The notes beneath the pieces are model-generated. The model was given only the letters and a program-made list of their open reading frames with translations, ran no database searches and was not told where the DNA came from. DNA of 64,000 bases from an uncultured Lachnospiraceae bacterium (GTDB lineage Bacteria; Bacillota; Clostridia; Lachnospirales; Lachnospiraceae), in assembly GCA_910588875.1 (NCBI GenBank), contig CAJURT010000002.1:96709-160708 (forward strand), given 5' to 3'. This document shows, piece after piece, positions 1 to 12,000 of the stretch (the first letter of the stretch is position 1; each line of letters begins with the position of its first letter). The position numbers were made by a program, and so were the translations under genes.

Positions 1-3000
1 TCTTCCGGCCTAAGATCCGGAGGGTTGGTTGTCTTTTCTTTCCTCTTGCCAGGATTGTCTGGCGGCTCCTGGTCCTCTTCCCGTTTATTTTCAAACACCA
101 GCTTCAGCAGTTCTGCTTCCTTTGGCACCCAAAATCCTAGCCTCTTTGCCTTTTGGTATCCTTCTGGCGCCCGTTGTTCCCACAAAAAGTAGTTCTCTCC
201 TGCTTCCAGCTTCCCGATGACCATGTGGCTCTCCTTCCCGGAAACCCACTGTTCCACCAGCCTTCCTTTTACATCCCGGATCTGCAGCAAAGCCCCTTCT
301 AACGCCTCCCCGGAATCAGCATCTGTTTTCAAAACCGAAACCCTGGTCTTTTTGTTCCTTATCACAATATTATCTTCTCTCCCATCCTGGCTCATGCTGA
401 ATGGGACATCCTCCGTATAGGCATAGCCCGGAGCCGGTTTTATCTCATGCAGCAGATATTTTTTCCCCGCACACAGCTGTCCGAAAATCCTGGTCGGTTC
501 CCTTCCTGATACAAAAACCAATTCTTCCCCCTTCTTAAACCGTTCTCCGTCCCCTGCGGCTGTCACCGGCGCCCCATCCGGATTCAGGATCTGCAAAAGC
601 GCACCTTCCACCGGGCTGTTGTCCCCGTCGCCGGATATTTTGTGCACGAAAAGCTTCGTGTCCCCATCCTTCATGATTACCTGTTGGCAAGCCCCGTTTT
701 GCGGTACGGTAAACCAAATTGCATCTGCCCGGATAAACCCGTCACAGGGCTGTTCCTCTTCCCACCGGTAAGTCTCCCCCGGCTTTAACACCCCTTCCAA
801 AACATAAGGCTCTTCTCCCGATATCCAGGCGGCCAGTTCCTCACCATTTCGGTCTTTCAGGTTCATATGGCATCCGGCCAGGTTTCTTCTGCCGCTCATA
901 TCTGTCTTTGTAAAACAAACCTTCGTCTTTTTGTCTGCCGCTACCACACAGCTGTTGGATTCCTGCCCGCAAAAACCAAACTGAAGCCGGTTGCTCTCCA
1001 GGCAGGTTCCGTCTGAAAACATGGTATACTCGGTCAGTACATTGTTTTCCTCTTCCTTTATCTGCCCCGGCGCAAGGTAAACCGTCGTTTCCTGAAGCGC
1101 TTCACTGACCAGGAATGAGGCAAATTCCACCCCTTTTTCATCCTTTAACACAACCAGTACCTTCTCCGCCTCCCTGCCAGGGATATGGCAAACCCCATCT
1201 TCCCCAAAATAAAGCGCCTCTGTCCTCCTGCCCGTTATATCCGAGGAACCATCGCTATAAAATGTCTTCTCGGTTATGGTATAAACCTGCCCGTCTTCCC
1301 ATCCTTTATCCAGGCAAAGCAGATAGCCGTCCCTGCTCCCGATCCAAGATTTTAAGGATTCTCCTGACCGGCCTGACAATTCGTACCTGACCTGAACCGG
1401 ATAGCGGCCTCTCACCGTCACTGACCCGGCCCCGTTGCCGTCTGGATGTGAGGGATCCCCCTTCATATGAAAGGTAACCGTATTGAGGCGGCTGCTGATC
1501 CCTGCCAGCATTCTTCCGTCCTTTGACATGGTAAGGATTAATGGCTCCATCTGGCTATAGCCCTCCGGGGCCAGCAATTCCTTCAGAAGATAACTCCTCC
1601 CGGCAACCAGACCTTCAATTATATGCCTTTCCCCCTCCGTCACCCAAACCACCCTGGGAGATTCCTCGTCATATAGGATCTGGCCTTTCTCATCCCTTCC
1701 GGTTATTTCATATAGCGCCAGCTTAGCACCAGTTAAGAAATGTCCTGCCCCCTCTCCCACAAGATCAAAATCCTGTTTTCCGATAGCAACTCTTGTCCTG
1801 CCATCTGTCACAGTAATCTGCTTTTCTGCCTTCTCCCCCGGCCCATAGGAAATTTCATTCCTGCTTGGTTCAAACTCCCATGTAAATATCCTTGTGTTTA
1901 CTGCATATCCCTCCGGAGGCGCCACTTCCCTCAGCCTGTACTCATATGGCTCAAGCCTGCCGTCTTCCTTTACTTCGCCCACTGGCAAATGGTCCACCCG
2001 GACAAACCCGCCATCGCCACTGACTGTTTTTTCCAGCACAGGGGTTCTTCTGTCCGATTTCCGGTACGCCTTCAATTCATACACAGCCCCTTCCAGCTGC
2101 TTTCCGCCGGTATCCGTCTTTTCCACCTCCAGCCTTCCTTCTGCCGGACGGTTATAAACCCGTACCACCTTGATTTGTTCCTGCTGCTGGTATTCAATCC
2201 TCACCGGTTCCATCGTGGTATAGTAATCCGGGCATTTCCGTTCCCTCAGCCAATAAACGCCGTCCTCCAATCCCTGGATTTCATGAGGTTTCCTGTCTCC
2301 TGCCCCATATCCGGGCAGCAGTTTTCCGTTTACATAATCCTGATCTGTATATACGCCGTCACTGCCGCTGGTCCATTCCTCCTCCAAATATGTCTGATCC
2401 GGAAGGAAACTCCCATCCTCTGCTGCACGGTACAGTTCCATACAGGCACCGGCAAATTCCCCTGGCACTCCCTCTGCCTCTTTCGAAATATATATCTTCC
2501 CTTTCTGGTTTTCCACGCTGAAGCGTTGGACATCCCTGGTATCTGACACCTCAACCACCCGGTCGGCGGCCTTCGAATATCCTTTGGGCGTGTTTGTCTC
2601 CCTTAGCAGATACTTGCTTCCCGCTGGCAAATAGTCTATCCGGCGGACTCCATCTAAGGTCACATAAGAACATGCATAGGAATTCACCCAGGGAAGCTTC
2701 CGGTAATCAAACTGATATTCAAAAGAGTCTTCCCCTGATATGGTAATGCGGATTTGCCTTCCGTCCTCCATGCCAAACAACAACACCGCCGATAGGGGAT
2801 GCCGGGTCTTTTCCCCGCCGCTGACAGACGCATCCAGGGAACTGGCCTCCATGTACTTTGCCACATGACGGCTCCCTCCTTGTTCCCATTGCACCGTTGT
2901 GCCTTCCTCAGTCCCAAAATCCCGGTACATGGCCTCAAAAGCCTCCATAAAACCACGAAACTCCTCCCTGTCGCTGCTGACCCAGCGATCTACAACCTGG

Positions 3001-6000
3001 TCCGGGCCATAAACCGGCTCTTCCTCCTTACTTGTCTCATAATTACCGATTTCATACAGCACAAATTCAGCGCCGCCAAGAATTTTTTTCTCCCTGCCCT
3101 CCCAGACATATTTCTCAAACTCCACCTTCGTATGGTCATTACACAGAAAAAACGTCTGCACCTCAGGCACCGTGCCAATCTCCACTGCTTTCGGCTCACC
3201 GGTGACAAATCCCGAAGGGGTTTTGGTCTCCTCCAGAAGATAGGTTCCTGCCGGAATACCTTCCACATAGACAGGAACCGTCCCGGTAACCCATTCAGCT
3301 TTCACTCTCTGCTGCTTTCCTGCCCGGCTGTCCGTTGTTTCGTATTCCAAAGGCACGTCTTCTGTTTTTTCCAGGTAATATCCGCCTGGCGATTCCGGGC
3401 TGTATATTTTTTTCGCTTTAAATAAAGCAACCTTTGCTCCGAAAACCAGGCCCCTTCCATAGCTGCCACCCTTTTCTGTCAGTTTTCCCTGATCCCATGA
3501 GGATCCATCCTCCCTTTGCTCCAGAACACGGAATTCATGGTTTTCTGTGCTGTCAATCTTGGCAATCTCTATTTTAGTTGTTTTATCTACCATAGACACA
3601 TCATGCATATCCGCAGTTTCCCTGATAATGACCCCCACCGGCATCCCCTTCAGGTATCCGGCAGGGCTTTCAAGTTCTTCCATGATATAATTTCCCACCG
3701 GCAGGCGTTTCAGGATATCCGGCTGTCCGTCACTCTCTTCAAAAACAAAGGGATCATTTGGAGTCCGGTCGGAACTTGTCCAGCAGTTCTCCAGTATATA
3801 CCCTTCCCCCTGGCGGTGATAAAGTTTTCTCTGGCTATCGTATAAAGGTTTCTTTCCGTTAATGCTGTACCCATTGCCATTGTACCTTTCCAGGTTATCA
3901 GAGTTTTGATAACGCACAAAATCGCCGTTGCGGTCATAAAGTTCTGTGCCCTTACTATAGCTTTCTTTGCTTTTCTGATAGTATATAGGCAGTCCAAAGC
4001 TGTCATAAACCGGGTTCTGTTTTCCGGCAAAGCTTCCGTTATTGTCATCTGTCAGCACTTCACCGTTTAAATTCTGCCCATGCCTGTTTGTATTTACCGT
4101 TGTCTCCCTATGGCTTTCCCCGCTCCCCTCTGCTTCCCAGGTCCCCGTAAGAAACCCGGATTCTGTATGGCGGTAAGACGGACGGTTCTTTTCTGGAATT
4201 TCCCGGCCGGAATGGTTCACCACTTCCAAAATTTTTTCTTCTTCGTAACCATACTGGTTCTCGCCCACCGTTGCCGGCCGGGAAGTTGTGACTTTATCGC
4301 GGGCAACCGTATTGCCATATTCGTCCTTATGGATCTTAACTGCCCATACCATCACCCTTCCCTCTGTGTCCCCCGGCACCGGGACATAGGCCATTCCTGT
4401 ATTCGGATCTATCCGGCAGTCCCGGTTCCCATCCCGGTCCAAATGATAGATAAGGGTTTCCTTGTCTGCTGTCAGCCGTTTGTCCAGGGAGGAATAGGAA
4501 AGTTTTGTAAAATCCCCTCCCACAAACTCTAAAAACGGCCGCGCTGCCTGAAATCCAAACAAAGAATGCTCTGTGTCCGTCCGTCCAAAGTTTGCCTTTT
4601 CCGACTCTGCCTGCGCCAGCGGCACCTTATTATGGTTCCGGTCATATCCCATAACCAGAACACGGCCATCTATCCTTTCCCTGGATGTCACTTCCAGGTT
4701 CCCCAGGTCATAATACAAAATATCCTGTTCTTTTTTGCCCTTCTCCTGCCTCACATACATCCGTATAACATTGTTGGCAGAATTGCGGATAACCCTGAGA
4801 CCCTCAAAGGCATGGTCCTGGGTGTCGCCAGAGGGCTCTAACACCACGGATTCAAATAACGCCAGCCTGGCTCCGGCCACATAAGGATTTTCATCATCTG
4901 CTGTCCCCAGTGTCCGTGTCACATATCCATATCCGGCAAACACAGAACCTTCAAAAGCAATTTCAACCTGCTCTCCTGCCCCTTTTCTTGCTGCAAGGTA
5001 TTCCAGCGTGCCCTTTCTCCAGGCATACCCTAAATATTGGCCGTTTTTGTATGCATAAATATAATCCGGATTATTCCCGATATCCACCAGCCTTCCGTCA
5101 ATCCTCCCGCTTACCTTGTAGGTAACCGTCTTATCTGCAGTGGTGTTTGCTGTATGTATGCTGGCCTCCTTTTTCTTTTCAACCGTCAGCCTGATGGGAG
5201 GATTTTCCACATAAACCCGTGCTGTTGCATCTTCCCCCCGGGTCTGGAACCCGGAGGCTCCCTCTTTGGAAGATCCTTCCTCATAGACTGCTGCCACCAC
5301 CCGTCTGTCTCTGTTCCCTTCTTTGTAGTAAGTTACTTTATCAGAATAAATCTCTAACGCAACAGGCCTGCTCCTCACATAGCCGGAAGGCGGCTTCTCC
5401 TCACAGATTACATATGCCCCTGCCTCCAAAGGCTGCCGGGTTTCCAGATACCCCACTGTCTGCTGCTGACGGACTGGCAAGTGGCCATCCCCCTCTTCCC
5501 TCATCAGCCCATCCAATACCGTGGAATACGATGCCAATACTTCTGTCTTTCGGTTCCTCCCAGTCCTCTGCATAATCCTTCCGCTTTCCTCACAAACTGG
5601 TGTCCCGGCTAAAACCAACCCGGTATAGAGATTACCCGGCCCGTTCTCCTTCCCAAACAGCCGGTCTAACAAGGATGTTTTCCTGGCCATCGGACGGATG
5701 TCCACTGCCCCCATGGATTCTAAAAATCCCAGGCTTCCGGAAATAACGGTATCCTTTTCATAGAAGCATACCCTTCCGCTCCCATCCTCCGAATCCTCAC
5801 GTTTTGCAGCATAAACAGCAAACACTGCACTGTCATGCAGAATGTTCTCATGTGTCTCGCTGTCCAGCTTTTCCAGCCGCAGCCTTGCTTTGAAAATCCG
5901 GTTATTGAAGCCCACATTGCAATAGCCTTCCGGCTCCGTTACCCCCCATGGAACCAGCATGGGGGCATAGTTCCCGCCATAGGCTGTCTGCATGCCCTGC

Positions 6001-9000
6001 ATTACCCCACCATCTTCCGTCCCTTCCTTTTCTGAAACGGAACTGTACCGATACCTGCTGGCAATCCCTCTGCGCCCGGACTGCCCTTCCGACAAGTAAT
6101 AATCCACACTATGATCCGTCCTTTTGTCCTGTCCATTATAATAATTTTTATATGGCCGGTATTCGCTTTGTGTCAGGGCAAAATAATCCCCTTTCCCGGC
6201 TGCCGCCGGTACCCCATTTGCAATCAGGCCGATATCCATGCCATATTTATATATTTCAAAATCCCCATGGTGGTTGTGTGCCAGGATCTTATGGTTTTCC
6301 TGGTTAAAACGGATCTTATACCGGCGCTCCATCTCCTCCTGTGCCAGGGAAGGGCTATAGCGGTAATCAACGCTGAATGGCCCAAAGGTCCCAGGAGAAT
6401 CCTCATTTCCGTAAACCGAGGGCAGCACCACTTCTTTCGGCTCGTCTGTCCGGTAATGCTTGTTCCTAAAGTCGTTTCTGTTCTGCTTATATTCCATGCC
6501 CGCATATTTGGGCTGCTGTTCCACTATTACATAGGTTCCATAGGGCAGATAGGAAGAGATTCCATAATAAAACTCCCTTCCCCCGTCCTCCCCCAAAAGT
6601 TCTGCTGAGACTGTCGTCCGGTCTTTATCACTGCCTCCCCCAACTCCATCCCAGCAGACTGCATATATCTCATCCAGATCATAGGAAAAAAACGGCTTCA
6701 GGTAATTCTCCGCCTTTTGGATTGCCTCCCATAAGGCCTGGTCATAGAGTTCATCCGGGTAAGATACCGATCCGGCTTTTGCCTCCTGCTCACTGCCATC
6801 TTCCGTCGGCCTTATCTGCTTTTTCACTTCCTCCTCCAGATACCAGTCGATGGCAAACTGGCGTACCTGGTCAGATACCCTTGCATTGCCGAGAGTCTCT
6901 TCCCTCCGGTTCCCCTTATTGCCGATGGGGCGCCAGCTAGTGTAAGATGGCGCCCCGTCATCCCATTTGTCCTGGTTGGCTACAGCAATTGCATCAAAAA
7001 ACTTCCGGTAATTATAGCTTTTTGCCAACCGGCTATCCCCTCCGCCCTCCTCTTCCTCTGATCTCTCCAAAATTGCCGTATAGCCAGGGTTGGCATCATT
7101 TTTGATTTCTCCTTCCTCATAGCCATAGAGAAGCCCGTTTGCAATCACGGCATCCCGGGAATCTGCGTAGAGAGGACTTGTACTGTGCAGCACTTTTGTA
7201 TAAATTTTCCGCACAAGTTCCGGAAACCTCCTGTTTTCTTCCATCACCTCCCCTGCCTCCCGTTCCTGCCCACACCGGTCCAGCCATACCACACTCCCGT
7301 CCTCCCCCCGGTAAAGCCTTTCCAGATTGGATTTTAAATACGCCCGGAAACGGAAATTCCCCATACGCCCGTCTTCAATGCTTTTCTGCACCTTGATCTT
7401 TTGCAGGATGGCACGTTCCAGAACCTGCAAGGGAGCCTGGCCGGTCCCTGCATCCTCACTGATAAAATCCTGGCCCGGATATGCCAGCACCACGGGCCGG
7501 ACGTAGCTTCCCGAAAGGTTCAAAGATGGCGCAGCCGTTACGGCCGGGCTTCCCCCTTTTCCGGTAAAACGGTTTCCGTAGCGGACCGTCACCAGAATTT
7601 CCCCCTCTGCCGGAATCCGGCCCGGAGATAGGTGAAGTTTCCAGGTCCCTGCCTGGTCATCATACTGCGCCTCTATCCCTTCATAGGAAACGGTTTCCAT
7701 AACCTGATAGCCTGACCGTTCCACATAGCGGACATTTTCTTTCTGATATATGCTTCCATCCTCCGCCCGCAGGAATTCCCCTTCCCCATAGGCCCAATAG
7801 GTTTCGGTCTCCCGGGCACTCACATATGGCCATTCTGAAAGTTCCCCGTAACCGCCCGCTTCCCATACATCCGGCTTCTCATTGGGAATACGCACCCAAT
7901 GGTATCTGTTGTCTCCTCTCTCATAATCTTCCCTTAAAAACCCCGCCAATGGATATCCCCGGTACAGGTATCCAACCACACCCTCCTGGTCACCGAGAGG
8001 ATATCTCACATAAAAATTTTGATCCGGGGCACTAAATACCACATCTTGTACTACCCCTTCTTTCATAAAGGAATACCGGAAAACAACATAATTTTCACCA
8101 TTGCGGCTGATGATCCGTTCCATGGATGCCGCATTAAAAGCCGGGCAATCCTCCCTTTCCAGAAAATCATATACTTCCTGTGCCCATAAACTGCTGTCTT
8201 TCCCTAATTTTATAAGAAAATATGGGGCGTCCCTCCCTGGCAATTCCATTCCGATCTCTGCCAGTGCCTCATTGCATTCCCTCAGAAAGACCTCCGGCTC
8301 CCTCCCCTCTATGCCTGTCAGTTCAGGAATAAACTGCTGGTTAAATGTGGGGATTATGCCATTGCTCCCTGTCCGGAAAACCTTCTCCGGAGCCAGGCTG
8401 GCCTCTTCTACGTTTTTGACTGTAACGCTGTCTCCACATGGAAGTTGAATAATATCTCCCATCTTTGCTTCCACGCTTTCGCCGTTGATGAGGACTTGTG
8501 TCCCGCAAACTGCCTCCACCGGTTCATAATAAAATTCTTCCTCCTCCCATTGCCGGTACACATCCTTCCTTCCCGTTGTGGTCAGCCAAAAGGAAGGCTC
8601 AGAGAGCGGATCCACATTTTTCGCATAAAGGTCAACGCCAAAGTCTGTCCCTCTTGCCAATAGCCGGATCTCTGTTACCGTTTCCTCTCTCCCGCTATCT
8701 TCAATAAACCGTACATTTCCCTCCACCTTCCCCACCTGGACCGTGCCGCCCGTCTTTTGTTCCCCTCCCGCCATCCAGCTGCTGCGGTTGGAGATATCTG
8801 CCTCAGCACCATAAACGGAAAGTTCATATCCCTCTGACCGTGTCAGTTCTTGTACATAATACGGTCCTAAAAGCAGGGGCCTTCCAATCCAGCAGTTTCC
8901 GTTGGCAGACTGATTATCCGAGATAGGATAATTCCAACGCCCTCCCCGGTTCTCATTCGGATTACTGCTATATTTTTGAATTGTCTTTGTGTACTCATTC

Positions 9001-12000
9001 TCCGGCCCGGAAAACCCGTCTGCAGCCGTTTTCCCCAGCTGATAATCATATTTTGTCCCCGGAGCCTCTGTAATTGCCATAAAGGATGCATCGCCATTTT
9101 TATCTGTTGCAGCGACTGCTACCAGGTTCCCTTCCTTAAAGACCACGCCTGTCTTCCCATCCGGATGAACCAAATCCCCGGCAGCAAACAATCCATAGAC
9201 TGCCCCTTCCAGGGTTCCGTCCCCCTGGGTATCCCCATAAGAACTATAGCTTGCATCCTCCCCCTTTGCCAGGAGCAGATCCCGCTTATTGATATGGATC
9301 TCCCCTTCCGTCCGGTGATCATACAATTCAAATGTCCAGTCCGCGCCTCCCTGGCCAGTATAATCCGGATCCGCCAAAGCAACAGGCGCCAGGCGGGAAG
9401 GGATAAACTTAACCTGGTTCCGGGCCTGGTATGGATTGTTCAAACGCCCCTTGCCCCTATCCAAAGGGCTTTCCGTATTTTCAGATAATCTTTCCCCTGC
9501 GATACGGACGATCCCGGGAAGGATGCAGGCTTCCTTTCCATTAGACGGGCTGGCCTCATCATATTCCTCCCACTCCTCAGCATCCCCGTCTTCATCCAGG
9601 ATCCATATGTGATCCGGATCGATTTCTTCTGTGGCTTCGTCTGCGTTGCTGCCGCTGGCAACTGCAGCAGTCTTCGTTTCCATGTCCTTCCTTTTCCTTT
9701 CTTTTGTCTTTTCCTCTGTCTCCTCTTCCTCCTCTTCCGGCGATTTTGTCCCTTCCGGTATTTCTGTCTCTTCCTGCCTTTTTGTTTCTTCCGGCACTTT
9801 TGCTTCTTTTTCCCTTTCTGTTTCCTTTGCCGTTTCTTCTTCTGCCGTTTCTTCTGCCACTTCTTCTCCTGTCGTTTCTTCTGCCGCTTCTTCTCCTGTC
9901 GTTTCTTCTGCCGCTTCTTCTCCTGTCGTTTCTTCTGCCGCTTTTTCTTCTGTCTTTTCTTCTCCTGCCGTTTCTTCTGCCTCTTCCAGCGTATCTGCTT
10001 CCTCTGCCTTTCCTTTTCCTCCTCTTTCTTCCTCTATAGTTTCCATCCTTTCATTCCTGCCATCTGCCTCCTCCCCTTCATCCCAACCCTCTCTTCCGGA
10101 AATCTCCTGTGCCAGGGCATAATACTGGCTGGAATGGACGGTCACGGTTTCTACCGGAATCGTGTCTGCATGGATCCCGTCAAACACATTTTCAAATGGA
10201 TCATGGATTTGTTCCTGGTTGTGGAGGATATATCCTGGCCTTGCCGCCAACTCCCTGGCCGAATAATCATAAGTTAGGGATACAAATTCTTCATAATGCC
10301 GGTTACGGTCTGACAAAAGTTCCTGTGCCCCTCCGTGTAAAGAATGGAAAAATCCTCCTTCTGAAACCAGTTCCTCACAGATGCGGATTTGCCTCTCATA
10401 TTCCTCCACCTCTTCCTCATCCTCCGGATCCGGTTCCGGATGCCCGCCGCAATATCCCTTGGTATAGGAGTAATATTTCACATCACGGTGGGCACGGGAA
10501 CCGGACGGCTGCAGCTGGCCGCTTCCCGGGGAACTGGCCTCCACCAGCCAGCCATCCCGGTCTGTCACCTCCTGATCCTTTCTGCAGGGGTCAGGGTCCC
10601 CGTTATCCCTATAGGGGCTATCCCATCCCTGCCAGCGCAAAAACTGGCTTCCCCTGCCATTGTCCCAATTATCATCCTCCAGCACACTTCCTTCCAGCTG
10701 CCCGTCGTCAAAAGCTTCCAGGATATCAAACCATGCATTCTCCAACGGCTTTCCCGTCTCCGCATCCATTTTCCTAAGATTCACCACATAGTCAGCCTGC
10801 CAGCGTTCCGTATGCTTGTATCTTGACACAGAGGAATTCCCCCACTCCGGATGCCATGACCCTTCCCCGGTTTCCGGGTTTCCCACCACAATACGGAACC
10901 CGTCTTCCAAATTGGCAAGCAGGTTTCCCTGAGCAAATGTCAGGCTCCAGCGGCCGCCTATTTTCACCGGCATATGGAATTCCCGCACGCTTTCCTTCCC
11001 GATGGTTTTCCGGATAATGCCATTGGAATTCTCCAGGTTAATCTCAGCAATCCCCTTCTCCTCGTCGATCTGTCCGCTTGGAGAATAAAAATCTATGGTG
11101 TCCTCTCTCATTTTGTAATTCCAGTCTCCGTGCATGGTAATCGAAGCCGCTGTGAAAAATCCCTTTGTCTCCCCGTTCATGGGATACCTGGCATGGTACA
11201 TGCTGTCCTCTTCCAGGGAAACCACAGGGCGAAAGAAATATCCGGTGTCCGAAGATGCCACACAGTCGGCTGCCAGCCTGGCCGTATTCCAAACAGCCCG
11301 GAAAAATGTTTCCATATCTGCCATCATCTCTTCATACACCTGGGTACTCCCCAATCCGGAAGGGTTATACCTGTTAGCGATCTGTGTTGCATGCTGGCGG
11401 TACATCCCCCAATCATGGGCAAAATCCCCTGTGAATTTTGCCTCCTCAGACAGGGTGCAAAAACTTTGCCCCAGGTAATAATCCGCCGTCCCAACCACCG
11501 GGTCGGAGTTGACGGTCCCTTGGTATGACCTGTGATTTGCGGCATAGGCCATAATCAGGAAATTCAGCCTCTGGCAATATTCGTCCGCCGTATTGTTTTT
11601 GATAAAGGAAGGGAGATTCTGCAACGTATAGGGTTCCCTTTTTATATACCAAACCGCACTGGTTTCCATCGTGGTATTGGGATTTTCCGCCAGTTCCCTG
11701 CTATGGGAAATGCAGTACATATTCCGGTATTCATATTTCTTCCACCGGCCACTGGGGCTCACGCTGGTCTGCTGCTTATAAACCACAATCCCAGGCACCG
11801 GATATGTGCGTGTCATATGCCCGATAAAATCAGTGCGCATCAAATCCACCCCGTCCTGTTCAGCAAGCTGATCCCACAATTTGACTAACTCCCCATCATA
11901 GGTAAGTTCCCCGCCGCCAAAAGATACTGCCCCGTAAATCCTGCCCGGCGGCGGAAAATATGGCAGAAATGTCAGCAACAACAAAATAACCGCCATCACC

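Noticed and set aside
1740..2546. Long plus-strand open frames opposite the giant adhesin, here and at 9609-10277 and 11532-11888
   Set aside because: They lie antisense to a continuous coding frame, have Ser/Pro/Phe-rich low-complexity products and lack ribosome sites; the Phe/Cys- and Ser-rich ones are antisense of the Glu-rich repeats.
9860..9940. CRISPR-like repeats
   Set aside because: Units abut without spacers and are in-frame coding repeats; no cas genes occur.
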